Below are positions 1-13,951 of a stretch of 64,000 bases of DNA, piece by piece (the stretch's first letter is position 1; every line of letters starts with the position of its first letter). Source of the DNA: Telopea speciosissima (taxonomy: Eukaryota; Streptophyta; Magnoliopsida; Proteales; Proteaceae); the NCBI RefSeq assembly GCF_018873765.1, contig NC_057920.1, forward strand, positions 15,637,307 through 15,701,306. The letters run 5' to 3'. A program made the translations under genes and the position numbers. The notes beneath the pieces were generated by a model. That model searched no databases. It was not told where the DNA came from and saw only the letters and a program-made list of their open reading frames with translations.

Positions 1-135
1 AACTTTTTGTGAATGGACATGAAATTTAAGCCACACAAGCATAAGTCTTTATGGAGATGATTGTACTTTTGAAATGTAACATATACACATCTTTGTATTT
101 ATATGAAACTCTCATATGGGGCTTCTCTTGCTCAG
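1..135 (+). other. SAC3B intron end (partial)
   Basis: Intronic sequence that ends in a pyrimidine-rich tract and CAG at 135. From about 91 it matches the introns between the tandem exons, so the duplication breakpoint lies near 90. Confidence 0.7.
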
Positions 136-1028
136 ACCCACAGTATCTCCTCCTAGATGGGGTAATCAGCTAGAATACCATGTCAGTGGTTCCCAGGCTC
201 GTCAAGTGCCATCCACAGTTGCATCATATGTTGCAATGCAAAGTACTGGAACCAGCATTTCTGCTAGGCCTGACAGCTCTCAACACCCTAAAAGGATCAG
301 GTCACCTTCTTTATCCCCTACAAATGAAGATTTATCGAGAAATTCTAGTCAAGGTGTCATTGGAAGGTAAGTTTGTGGGATATTTTACTTATTTGTGCTT
401 TCTCTTGTACTCTCTGTCCATATTTGTATTTATATGAAACTCTCGTATGGTGGTTCTCTTGCTCAGACCCACAATATCTCCTCCTAGATGGGGTAATCAA
501 TTAGAAACCTCCGTTAGTGGTTCCCAGACTCATCAAGTGCCGTCAACAGTTGTATCATATGTTGCAATGCAACATGCTGGAACCACCATTTCTGCTATGC
601 CTGACAGCTCTCAACACCCTAAAAGGACCAGGTCGCCTTCTTTATCCCCCACAAATGAAGACTTATTGAGAAATTCTGGTCAAGGTGTCACTGGAAGGTA
701 AGTTTGTGGGATATTTTACTTATTTGTGCTTTCTCTTGTACTCCCTGTCCACATTTGCATTTATATGAAACTCTCGTATGGTGATTCTCTTGCTCAGACC
801 CACAATATCTCCTCCTAGATGGGGTAATCAGTTAGAATCCTTCGTCAATGGTTCCCAAACTCATCAAGTGCCATCCACAGTTGCATCATATGTTGCAATG
901 CAAAAGGCTGGTACCAGCATTTTTGCTAGGCTTGACAGCTCTCAACAGCCAAAAAGAACCAGATCGCCCACTTTGTCACCCCCAAATGAAGATTTATCAA
1001 GAAATTCTAGTCAAGGTGTCATTGGAAG
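136..1028 (+). repeat. Three tandem copies of one 231-nt SAC3B exon
   Basis: Exons 136-366, 467-697 and 798-1028 are each exactly 231 nt (77 codons). They begin and end in the same phase (last two bases AG, next exon completes the Arg codon), and each is separated by a 100-bp intron, so the repeat period is exactly 331 bp. Each copy carries SPPRWGNQ near its start and PKR(I/T)RSP(S/T)LSP near its end. Copies 1 and 2 differ at about 14 of 77 residues. All three are open and have intact splice sites, so any number could be spliced in without breaking the frame. The flanking intron sequence matches only from about 91 on the left and to about 1085 on the right, which marks the duplicated unit. 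Confidence 0.9.
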
Positions 1029-4000
1029 GTAAGTTTGTGGCATATTTTACTTATTTGTGCTTTCTCTTGTATTACCTGTCCTCTTTTTACTGTATGTTAT
1101 ATCCAACATGTCAAAATAACAGAACCTGAATCAGTACCTGGTGATGCGGAACGTGGGTCACAAAACCCTACTTGGGTTCATTATGGACCCATCTAGATAT
1201 CAAATACCAAGTTATAAGGTAACAATGGTAATTCTGTAATAATCTGAAGATATCAAGGGGGAGTGGCAGGGCTGTAATCAAAGAGAATCTTAAAGGAGCT
1301 ATTAGTTAACTCAATAGGAAAGAACACAATAGAGATTAGTATTTATTGTAAGGGGACAAACTTGGAAGGAAAAATAAAATAAGGGAAAAAGAGAACAAAG
1401 ACAGAAGGGGAGGTAATATTGGAAACCACAATGTAAGGTTTTAAAACAACCACGATTTGGGTTTTCTTCAACCTCCAGCCCATGACTTGCGTGTTAAACC
1501 AGTGGGGAACTTCAAACTTGCAATTGAGATTTCTCACTCAATAGAGATCCAATCAAGGCTAGATTTCAGGGATAGGTTACTACTTTAGTTCTCCACCAGT
1601 CCACCGAATACAAGCCCTAATAGGCTAATAGCTCCATCGATCCACAACTAATTAATGTAAGTCTAGAACCTGAATAGGTCTAATCCCAGGCAAGATCAAA
1701 TAGAAACCCCTCCAATAAACAAGAAATCATATGAGGAATCCAAGAGAATAATGGGAACTCAAAAGATAACCAAGAGACACATTGGTTGGAGGAGAATGAT
1801 GAGATCTCAAAAGATAACCAAAAGGTATAATCCCACCAAGTAATAATCTGTTGAAGTAGCAATGACCTTGATGTGGTAATCTTCAAGAAATCGATGTGAC
1901 AATCAATTGAAAGTAATACCAGCAACTTGTAGCATTCTTGAACTCGATCTGAATATTAGGGTTTAGATTCAATAACCGATGGAATGGGTTGGGGGAAGGG
2001 AATGGCTATCTCAGCCTGGGTATCTCACCCAACCTATCTCAGGATTTTCATAAAGGCTAAAGCCAATATTTTATTAATCAAATTCGTGTTCAATGCTGGC
2101 CTCCCTTACAAACTTATATAGAAGACTCAAAAATAGGCTTAGACACTAAAAAAGAAGGGCGTAACCCTATCATTAACTAATAAGATAACCTAAATTAACC
2201 AAGAAGTGAAATAATAAAGAAAACAAACTCAAAATAGGACTCTAACTAAACTAAGAAAGTAAATCTAGTTTTCCTACTTTCTACCCATATTTTAGGCCCA
2301 TTAAATTGGCCATTACAAAATAAACCCTTGGGATCAAAGTCCCAATACATATATGACCCAAACCAAGGCGTATTTCCACTAAAGTAAGCCCTAAGTGACT
2401 TATCTACATCACTAACAGGGATTTAAATCTCTGAATATGTCACTGGTGCAGTGGTGCTACCTGTAGTTTCAGATCTGAAACTTGGTTGCAATCTCAAGAT
2501 AGAAGATGGCTTAGGAGCTGGAATTTGGGGACTTGTATTGCCTATACCAGAGATACTTCCATTCCCACTTTCAGGAGTAAAAGAAAGGGGATTAAGGAGA
2601 TAGACCTCAGATTAGAGGCTGCCACTATCGGTGGAAAACATGTATGGTGAAGAGAGTTAAGAAACTCAGGTAGAAGAGAAGAAGGGGTCTCGCTGGGATG
2701 GGGAAGGCAGTGGGAAGAAGAGAGAGAAGAGAGAGAGGAAAGGGAAGAAACTTGCACAACACCCATGCAGTCTTCAACCAAAAACCAACTCAATTCATCT
2801 TTTTTAATCAACTATCCCAATTGTTGGTTACACATCTACTTATAAAGGGATTTTCATATTGACACCCATTAAGGTGTCAAATAATTTTTAACCAAGGTTC
2901 TAAAACTCAGGTTTCGACCAAGTTTCAACCAGCCAGAAACCTAGATATGGTCGAAACCTGTAATTTTTTCCCAGCCAACTTGAGCTGGTGGTTTCAAGGC
3001 CTTTTTTTATCTGATTTTTTGTAGACAGCCTATTTTTGACATTCTAAACACAATGCATGAATTATTTTCACAAAAAGAAAAAAAACCACTCAAAATGGTA
3101 CTTTTGGTTTTTGACCCAAGTTTACTAGTGTACGCACAGTGTATTGAGAATCATAGTTGTCAAGACAGACAGTTATTTATGCCAAATATCATTTAAGTAA
3201 ATGCTTTGGTATTTTACTTATGATATTTTTTATAAATAAGCAAATACCCCCTATTTGAATCCAATAAAAATAGTTAAAAGATCAAATTCCAAAAGGATAA
3301 AAAGTCAACCCCCCCCCCCCCCCCGGGTTTAAACACAAAAACTGGATTTTTGGCGATGGGTGAAATTTTCAACTTTCTAATGCTAGAGTTCTTCTCAAAT
3401 CTATAAATTCCATAATTCTTAATATGGTAAAACATTGTTAAAAACCAAAAGTGCGGTAAAATATTCATTTGTTATTATGTCTAAAAAATTATTTTCATTC
3501 AGAGCCATTTTGACAGCATTCATGCACACCAAATTAACTTTGATCGGAACATAACTCCTTCAATATAAATCAAATTTAAGCAATGTTGGATTTGTTGGCT
3601 TTCACCGAAGGCAGGGCTAGTGACTGGAGTGAAGTTGTAACAAGGTACCTGTATTGGAAGGTGTGGCTGGATCACCTCCTTTTCAAGGAGAGCTAATGCT
3701 TGTGCGGTATTTTGGTTTGACACTGCTTCACACCCAAAAAAGAAGCTTTCACCGAGATTTTAAACCTTGCTCCTAATTACTTCCTAAAGTTAGACTAACA
3801 AATATAGAAACTCTATAAAACTCAAATTGGACATTTCCCTACATGTCAAGCTACCCTAAAATAAAAGATTACATATCTGTCCCAAATAAAATAAATCCTA
3901 AATATCTTTCATAGAAAATAAACTCGATGCAAATAGTCACCAAAGACACCACAATAACAACAATCAGCATTAGAAACAATAATCAGAGGCACGAGGCTCA

Positions 4001-7000
4001 AAGAAAGCACTCAAACAATCCCAACAACAGAAAATCGCTGAGAGGGTTGAAAACCTTAAATCATAGATGCTGAACCCTTGAAATCGCAGATGGTTATGAT
4101 TATGTTTGGTCTGATATTTTTGACCACTGACTATATAGTAGAGGGAGAAAAAGTCCTTAAAAAATCACATCGATCAACCCATGAGAGACAGTGTCTTGGG
4201 AAATCTCTCAAAAAAGTAGGGTTTTGGCATGAACTAGGAAAATCTGATCTTTCACATCAAACAAACATGATCAGTCCATAGAAATTATTCATAATGATGT
4301 TTGTGACTCACTAAAGGAGAGGAATAACCAGCATCATCAATCAAAACCCCATACAGGGTCAAAACCCTATGCGCATAGGTCAAAAACAGCAAACTCTAGC
4401 ATGCAATGATGGCACTCAGATGAAGAGCTTCCTCCTCCAATAACTTCAGTAACAATAATCAAGGTACTAAAACTCGGAACTCGGTACCAACTTGGTCCCT
4501 TGAAAAACCGAGTCGAGTCGAGATCTCGTCGAGTTGGTGCATTTTTTTTTCCGACTCAAAGTCTCAACTCGTGGGTTTTAGACTTAGTTTGGGTCTGAAA
4601 CTTGGTATTCAGCCTATTTTAGGCCATTTAAACACAAAGGCACTATTAGATTTTACAAAAACAAAGTCCAAATAGGAGTTATGTACCGGTCAAACTTAAT
4701 TTGGTGTGCACGAATGCTGTCAAAATCGCTCTGAATGAAAATATTTTCTTGGACATCAAAACAAATGAATATTTTACCGCACTTTTGGTTTTTAGCAATG
4801 TTTTACCACATTAAGGTTTATGGAATTTTTAGATTTGAGAAAAACCCCAGCATTAGAAAGTTGAAAATTGCACCTACCGCCGAAAATCCAGTTTTTGTTC
4901 TTGAACTGGGGGTTTGACTTTTTTCCTTTTGGAATTTGATTTTTTAACTATTTTATTGGATTCAAATAGGGGGGTATTTTCTTATTTATGAATAATATCT
5001 TAAGTAAATGTTCATTTACTTAAATGATATTAGGCATAAATAAGTGTCATAAATAAATGTCTGTCTTAGTTCCTGGCCTAAATAAGTGTTTGTATACCAA
5101 GGTTTGCATAGATAGGTGTCTGTATACCAAGATTTTCCACCAAGATCTCGAGATTTGACACTCATATAAAGGAGTTTGGGTCGAGATTCTTGAGATCTCG
5201 AGAACTCGGCGAGATCTCGGTCGAGTTGTTGCACTTTTGCAACTCGTATGCCAACTCGTCTCGGTTTCTCAAAAAACCGAGAAACTCGCTGAGATCTCGC
5301 GAGTTCTCGAACTATGACAATAATGATGGAACCATAGTTGTGCATGTTCAAGAAACTAGGGTTCTAACAGACAGAAAACAGCATAGGTGGGAAAAACTCC
5401 CACACTCTGAACAGGAATCAAGAAAGAATTTCAGGTACTGAAATCAATGCTCTGATTCCACGTAACAATAACAGAACCTGAATCAGTACCTGGTCATAAG
5501 AAAGAAAGAGAGATGTCAAAGAGAAGATGAGAGAAAGGAAGAGAACATAGCCCACGGTTTGAGTAATGGGCTGAATGCTCAAACAGTGGGGTGGGGGGTT
5601 ATATTTATATTAACTAAAGAGCAATTAAAATGTAAAGACTGGGTCCATAGCCAGAATCGACTTAAGAGTATAACAAATAAAGACTGACACTTATACTCAT
5701 AACTTAAAGAACCAACACATACAACCTAAACCCATAAAATCAACACCACACAATTACATAACCTAACACAACACATTAATTGTGGTTTGTCAATCCCCAT
5801 AATAAACTTACTTCTGTTTTTCTCATCTTTCCTCAGTTCCTTTTATCTCATTGAACTCTGTTTGGTAATTCCTTGTGCATATCTGCTTTATTCCCCTCGG
5901 GCTGGGGTAGTTGGGCAAGGTCGCCTATCGAAGAGACTAATTCATATACTCAAGAAGGCCCCTCTTCACTTGGACCTCATGTAGGTTCTCACACTGGTGG
6001 AACTAGGTTGCAGGCCAATCTTACCAACCAAGTACTGGGACAGAACAGGGCTCCTGCTTTTCCATCTAAAAATGAAGCTTTCCATGGAATGTCCCATCCC
6101 ATTCAAGATGCAAATCCCACTATTGAGAGGTAAATTGTAGCAGATGCTAATGACTTCTCAAAACTTGTCATCGTAGTTATTATTATTATTATTATGTGAA
6201 TGTTTCCTACACAGGCTATTAATGAAGCCTTTCTTTAATGGCCCAAATATCTGCCATGTGGCATCAGAGAAGTCTCTATTTCATGGACCTCGAGGTCCTC
6301 TGCTTGCATATCAAGAAACAGCCAGCCGGAGTTTGCGAAGTGGTAAAACAGGATTTTGAAAATCAAGGACTATGGGACTGTGCATAATAGTCCTTGGAGT
6401 ACCATTGTGCATGGACATGCATGGGAATGCATGCCAATGCACAGGAGGGTATTTGATTGAATTGAACTCTGAAGTTTGACACGTGGCTAATCCAGACCAT
6501 GTCCTCTCTATCAACGGTAAGAATTACCACATCATGTGTCCATGTGGCACAATGAGGGTGGACCATTAAGAGAGGCTTCCTTAACGGGCCCTGTAAATGC
6601 ATGACTGCTGTATCTCATCCAAGTAAAGTTAATTCCCAAACTTACTGGAGGCCCACCCCACCTGCTCTGAATGTCAGTGTTGAAGCTGATTGAGTGAAGT
6701 CTACCACCTTTCATGTAGCCAAGAGGACCAGGTCACCCCTGTACCTTCTCAGTTGGTCCTCTCTAAACGGTTGTAATTGCCACATCATGTGTCCATGTGG
6801 CACAATGAGGGTGGACCATTAAGGAAAGGCTTCCTCAACGGGCCCTTTAAATGAATTTTCCCCCTGTTATTATCATTACCTTTGTCTTTAGATATCTCAG
6901 TGAAACCTTCTGGTAGTTCTCTTGTCCAGGGCTGCCGTATCTCATCCTAGATCAAGTAAAGTTAATTCCCAAACTTACTGGAGGCCCTCCCCACCTGCTC

Positions 7001-10000
7001 AGAATATCAATGTTGAAGCTGATGGTGTGAAGTCTACCACCTTTCATGTACCCAAGAGGACCAGGTCACCCCCTGTACCTTCTTCTGATGAAAATATTCT
7101 AGGAGATTCATCCTCTACGCAATTCAATACTGATAGGTAAATTATCATGGCCTTCTAATTCATTTATTTTTCAATTTCTGTAGTCTTTTTTTTCCCTAGT
7201 GGATGCAAATAATTGTATTTGTTTTTTTTTTATGAACAATGTATTTTGTTAAAAAAAAGGGGGGGGGGGAGGTCTTCCCATTACTCTCCTTTATTCTTCT
7301 TTATTCTAACTACTCCCTCTATGTTCACTCTCCTTTATTCTTCCTTTTTATTTTCTTGAAATAAAATGTTAAGTATATTCATGTTCACTCTCCTTACTTC
7401 CATACAACTATCAAATTTATTGAATATGCTTTAGATTATCTTTCCAGTCCCTCATGTATGTGATTTGCTTGATATGGATTGTAGAGAGCTACAAGCGAAG
7501 GCAAAGCGATTGGCACGCTTCAGTGTTGAGCTAAGACAACCGGTGCCAAATGCTGATGATCTTAAAAAGCCCAAATCTTCAGGGAATAGACATGATCAAG
7601 CTCTGGTGGATAGACGGAAGTTTGTTCTGGAGCATCCCTTTGAAGCAGAAGGGGACTTCTCTAATGCCAGCATTTTACCTGATTCTGAAGGCTTGTCATC
7701 TTCCCATGCTATAATTGGGTTATGTCCTGATATGTGTCCAGGTATTGTTTTAGCTTCTTAATTGGTTCACTTGTTATGTCTTTGTTTAGTTGCAGCTATG
7801 GGTTGTGGTTCTCATTCCATCTCATCTCTCAAGATGGGTTGTGTTTTCCTTCATATTTCAGATTCAGAAAGGGAGGAGCGTGAGAGGAAAGGAGATCTTG
7901 ACAAATATGAACGCTTGGATGGAGATCGAAATCAAACTACCCAATTCCTTGCTGTCAAGAAGGTTGTCCTTGAGCTTTCTTGGAACATATTTTCTGAGTT
8001 CAGTTTGCTTGTTATGAAATTATCTGTCATCACCTATAATATGGAGCATGGCTGAAGTGCTTATCTGTTCTTGTACAGTATAATAGGACAGCTGAGAGGG
8101 AAGCAGACTTGATTAGACCCATGCCTGTCTTGCAGAAGACGGTTGATTATCTTCTGGCTTTGCTAGGTCAGCCTCATGATGTTAGGTTTCTTGGCATGTA
8201 TAACTTCTTGTGGGACAGGATGAGGGCGATCCGGATGGACCTCAGGATGCAACACATTTTCAATAGAAGGGCAATAACCATGCTGGAGCAAATGGTATCT
8301 CTACTGCCAGATACTTTTATTTCTTTGAGACAATATGTGTAAGACCTTAGACATTTTATGTGAAAGCATGGACTATAAAACTTGTTTGGTTAAAACTGAA
8401 TAATTTAATTTCTGATATGCATGAATTTTTGGGACAAGTATATGAAGAGCGATTTTGTATGACATGCTTTCTATGTACGGTAACTGTATGCTGTATAAGG
8501 ACTGTGAGTATCATGACTGGATTGGACGAGGCTATTGTTACTGCCTGTAGTATAAAAATGACATCTGTGCAGGAGGGGTTGGGACCTACCAATTGATAAA
8601 TACACTGTCAGAGATGTACTTCACCAAATCCGCCAGACTGGATGATGTAGCAAGTTGATTTTTCATGATCTTTGGGCAGTGAAAAAACATATGGGCAGGG
8701 AGTTTATGATGATGTACAACTGCAATTACACCAGTGGGCTCAAATAATTAAATTGGATTGCCAGGTGGCATCTGAATGGATGTTTTAATTCCAATGCTTT
8801 TGAATGCCAGGGACATGGAGGAATCTTCCAATCCTTAAGCAAGGACTTCCCCCTCTTGTAAATATTTTTGGGTTTCAAATAACCATCTCCCTCTCCTGTT
8901 TCATCTTTTGAGCGCATAATAGTCATAACTCCATTTGAAATTTATTTTGCTATTCTAATTGTTTGGTTGAGATGTGCTCCGTTACTACTTACTTTTTCTT
9001 AAAACTTAGTTGTCTCGTTACATCCCCTTGATGCCAGATAAGACTTCACATCATAGCCATGCATGAACTGTGTGAATACACGAAAGGAGAGGGCTTCTCT
9101 GAGGGATTTGATGCACACCTCAACATTGAACAGATGAATAAAACATCAGTAGAGTTGTTCCAAATGTATGACGATCACCGGAAGAAGGGAATTGATGTGC
9201 CCACACAGAAAGAATTTCGGGGTTATTATGCACTTCTCAAACTGGATAAGCATCCTGGCTACAAAGTAAGTCAGCTATAGCAGTAATTCAGTCTTGTTTA
9301 ATGTGGGGTTTGTGACTATAAACCATTGTGCTAGGTTGAACCTGCAGAACTCTCACTTGATCTTGCAAAGATGACTCCAGAGATAAGGCAAGCCCCGGAA
9401 GTTCTATTTGCCCGTGAGGTAGCAAGGTTTGTTGGCTTCCTTTAATTCTTTATCGCCATCTTCTCTCCCCCCCCCCCCTCCCCCTTCTTTCTGTGCTCAA
9501 CCTGACAGTGAAGGTGATTTTAACCTTACAGGGCTTGCAGAACGGGTAATTTTATTGCCTTCTTCCGACTTGCAAGGAAAGCGACTTACCTTCAAGCATG
9601 CTTAATGCATGCACATTTTTCGAAGGTACTGTTTGCTGTATTAGGTCCTCAATCTCACGCATCAAAGCCAGTTCTTCTGGGCAACCTAGATAAGAATGAA
9701 TCCTATATCACCAACGATCCAACTATTACCAGTTTAACTCTTACATATCATGAAACAAGGGTGCTATTTTGGATACTTGTGATTTTGGACAGAAGGCAAC
9801 AATGAGAAGAGTTTTCTCACTTTCACCTTCTCCAATTCATTATTCATTTTTGTATCAGCTGCCACTTCATGTGCCGTGTTATGTACATGCTATTGTTGAT
9901 GTTGACCAAGGAATAAAACAATTTGAATTGTCTCAGATAGACACAGCATGATGTAATTCGAACAGGGAAAAGGGATTCGGAGGAATGTAAAACACAAGAG

Positions 10001-10945
10001 AGGCACACTGGTTGACTGTTACGACTTACAAACAGTTTAACAAGAGAAGTAAGCTTCAAATTGGTAAGAGTTGAGAGAGAGAAGAGAGAATAATTTGTCT
10101 TGTCAGATATGACAGAGGCCACTCAAATTTATAATGAAGACAGCATTTACAAATAAGGAATGGTAACTAAGGCCGACTCATAAGTCTTGTCTAGCATGCT
10201 GATAAAATGAATCTAGACATTACAGGAAGAACCAATAAGAGAACTGATTAGGGAACCAGACCGGACCTTCAACACTCCCCCTCAAGTTGGTCCATAGATG
10301 TTGCACATGCCCAACTTGGAGGAAGGACTTAATTGGTAAGCCTTTAGTAAAAGCATATGCCAATTGGTTCACTGTAGTAACAAATTGAGTACATATTAGG
10401 CCATCTTCAATCTTCTCCTTGATGAAGTGTCGATCAATTTCAACATGTTTGGTCCTGTTGTGTTGAACCGGATTGTGAGCTATACTGATTGCAGCTTTAT
10501 TGTTGCAATAGAGTCTCATAAGACCCTCAGGTGCAATCTTTAGATCACTGAGAAGCATCTTCAGCCAAATGAGTTACATACTCCCTGCGCCATTGCCCTG
10601 TATTCGGCCTTGACACTCGATCTGGAAACTACATATTGTTTCTGTATCTAATTCTTTACTTGTTTTTAATTCTTACTTACATATGGACATTCAGACATTG
10701 TATTTTTATTAAGCACTAATATGCATTTCCTTATTGTTTTAATATCTTAATTTTCCAACATATCTGCCATGAGTGTTTTACAAATGGACTTACTGAAATC
10801 CACTTTGGTATCGATTCTTTGATCCTACTGGTGTACACTTGTGTAATTGCAAGCTGTAACTCATGTTTCCAGCTTTGAGAAAAATACTAATAACAGTTCA
10901 ACTAAAATTGATGAGAGTAAAATTTATAAGTATCCTGGTGTGGAG

Positions 10946-10977
<32 letters not shown>

Positions 10978-13909
10978 CGTGCAATACCAACATGTATCTA
11001 ATGGTTCTGCGTTCTGCTCTAACTTCTACTTTTGGTTCTTGCTGCTGTTCAACTGATTATATTGGCATTGCATGTGTCACTGTCAAAACTGTCAATCATA
11101 AGATTTGTATACTTTGCTCAATTTAGGAAATGTAGATACATGAATACATACCTTTTCAGTAATGATGGTGCCCTACATATTTAAATTTTGACTACATGAG
11201 GCCTAAGTGTTGTCATGCTCTTTTGACCAGTTACGAACCCAGGCATTTGCTTCTCTACACAGTGGTCTTCAGAATAACCAAGGAATACCTATCACACATG
11301 TCAGAAAATGGCTTGGGATGGAGGTAATTTTGTTGGTCTAACACGGATAGGATCTCTGTTATCTTAATCAGGACAAAACTCAATTCTTCTTGCTTGGTTA
11401 TTATTTTTTATTTTTAACCAGGAAGAGGACATAGAAAACCTCCTAGAATACCATGGATTTTCAGTGAAGGAATTTGAAGAATCATACATGTTTAAGGAAG
11501 GTCCATTTCTCAACAGCGACAGTGATTACCCTACCAAATGCTCAAAACTTGTTCACCTGAAAAGATCGAGAAGGATTCTTGATGATGTTGTTTCTCCCAA
11601 TTATGTGGTGAAATTGCCTGTGAAAGAATCAAAACAGGTTTTCCCTGAAAAGACGGACGAGATTCAACGCAAAGCTGTACAATTTGTTGAAATGAAAGAT
11701 TCTTCTGTTGTTGTTGATGAAGAAATGCCTGATTTTGAATCCAATCCTACTCCAAGAGATGGTTCTGCAGTACAGTCAACACTTAAAACATCAACTGACC
11801 ACCACTTGGGCAATGTTTCTTTCGAGCCTTTGGATGTTCCTGAAGTTCTTTATCCTGAGAATCCACCATCTATGGTTGGTAGAGTTAGCAGTCCAGTCTC
11901 AGGTGCCTATTTGACTGATGTTATGAGAAGAAATATGCCTTCAAGTGTGAAGGAAATGCCCCTGGTTAGTAGGGATAACACTCCAGTTTCTAATGCTTTT
12001 TGGACTGATTCTCTGGAAAAACACATGCCTTCCAGTGTGAAAGAACCACCCCTGCAAATTTTGCCAGGGGATCTTTCACAAGTTGAGAGATATCAGGGGT
12101 CACTTTTTGACACTGTGTTGGAGGATTCGGCAACTCAGGAAGAAGTAATCAAACACCTAGAGAATAAAGAAAGCAGGGTTTATCCTGAAGAATTAGAAGG
12201 CGAAAAAGCTATAGCAATTCAACAGGAAGCTGAAGCTTTGCTGGCAAAACTTAAGTTGATCCTAAGGTTAGCTTGTTTAACTTGTTAGCTGTAAGTTGAG
12301 ATTTAGGACTGAAACATGCAGCTTAATTTCTTTTTCATTTGTATTTGGTCAGGATATGGAAGCGTCGTTCCTCAAAGCAAAGGGAGTTACGTGAGCAACG
12401 AAAATTGGCAGCAGACGCTGCATTAAATTTATTATCATTTGGCCCACCACTTCGACCAAGGAAAACTGTAAGAATTTATCTAGTTTCAGCTTCCCATTAA
12501 ATCTTCAGTGTTTTGCATTATGTTTTCTTGAATGGATTTTATTGATATTAGCAAACAGCCATGAATTCGTCTGAATCTTATGTTGAATTTCTTGTATTAG
12601 CATGACTTGCACTAGTCAACAGCTGACTAAAAGTGTCTGTCTTCCATTGAGAGGAAGATTATATCCATAGAAATTGTGTGATGCCCTAGTAACTTGCAGG
12701 TTTAGCTCCATGAATAAATAGTTAATGATCTGCCGTCAGATAGGTCTAATTTAAGAGATTCAAGGGACAAGACATCTAGAATAGAATCAATAGATGATCC
12801 AAAGAGTAATGCATAGATTTTATGGTTTGCAGCATTTTAAGTATCATTGTGTATCATACTGTATCATCCGTACGTATCAGTATCGGTGGATATTGATATG
12901 ATACGGTACCAGTACGATACTAAAAAAATATATATATCTTCCATGTATCAACTGATATGGTTTGATACGGTCTGATATGCGGACTGATACTGATCAATAT
13001 AGTTGAGATACTCTTGACACGCCTCCTTTAAACCTGCGAGTCGGAAACTGTGAGCGAGATAAAAAAAACCGAGAGCAACCGAAAGCCTTGGAAACTTGTT
13101 TTTCTCTTCGATCTGAGTTGGGTGAAATCATCTAGCATAAAAAGCGATCATAATCTTTACAATTTCAACAAGTTTTGGGGATTTATAGTGCTCAAATCAC
13201 GGATCAAAACAGATTTAGGCGAAAAAAGAGGTAAAGTTGCAGGTCTCGTTTTTTTTTCCCCTTCTTAAGTTATAAATTACTAGATTAAGTAAAAACGGCT
13301 CAAGTCCTTGCATCAATCTGACATATTTATATATTGCAAATAAGGTGTTTTATGCTTCAAAACTATATTTTGTATGTATCCTAAGCACAACCATACATTT
13401 CTTGACCATTTCTATGCATATCTTTAGCGTATTGCATTTCTCTGATACGATACGATACGCAACATCTCTTAAAATCACCCTTCCGATACGATCCCCGGTA
13501 CTGGTACTTTCAATCTTGGTTAATAGTATTTTTGATTAATTTATTATGCTTATTTTTGAAATCTTTTATGTGGAACCATTCGGATATAGTACCTGATACT
13601 CTGGACATAAGAGGTATGGGAAGTTATGTGGTTCCTAATAATTTGGACATGAGAGAAATGGCAAGTTATACCCCAGATCAATTAAACCCTTTTTTGTGTT
13701 TATAAGTTTTCTTTGAATTGATCAAGTGGACACATTTTATGGAGGAGTATTATTAAGGCTCTCTTTGACATACTTTATATTTATATTTATGACCTATTTA
13801 TGAATATAATTGATTATGGGCTATAAAAAGTGTAATTGTTTGGTTACTACTAGAAATAATAGATTATATAATGAAAAATAGGTTTGGTATGCTTAAGTTA
13901 ATAATACAT

Positions 13910-13951
<42 letters not shown>

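Larger units (their letters stand above)
1029..5910 (+). other. SAC3B 4.9-kb intron filled with repeats
   Basis: No coding exon of SAC3B is recognisable here. The intron holds LTR-type sequence from about 1115, a solo LTR (1653-2411), word-type repeat ends (about 2890-3060 and 4440-5325), two facing copies of a repeat core (3150-3570 and 4660-5070), a plastid rRNA fragment (about 3606-3744) and LTR-like sequence after a possible minus-strand primer-binding site at about 5449-5463. The 3' splice site chosen is the AG at 5910, which preserves the phase shared by neighbouring exons. Confidence 0.7.

Noticed and set aside
3606..3682. Functional rRNA gene
   Set aside because: Only the last ~75 bases of plastid 16S are present, with substitutions, inside a nuclear intron.
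5787..5984. Hydrophobic reading frame overlapping SAC3B exon 5911-6129
   Set aside because: Ends in TAG within the exon. The alternative frame keeps the phase of the neighbouring exons and runs to a proper donor.
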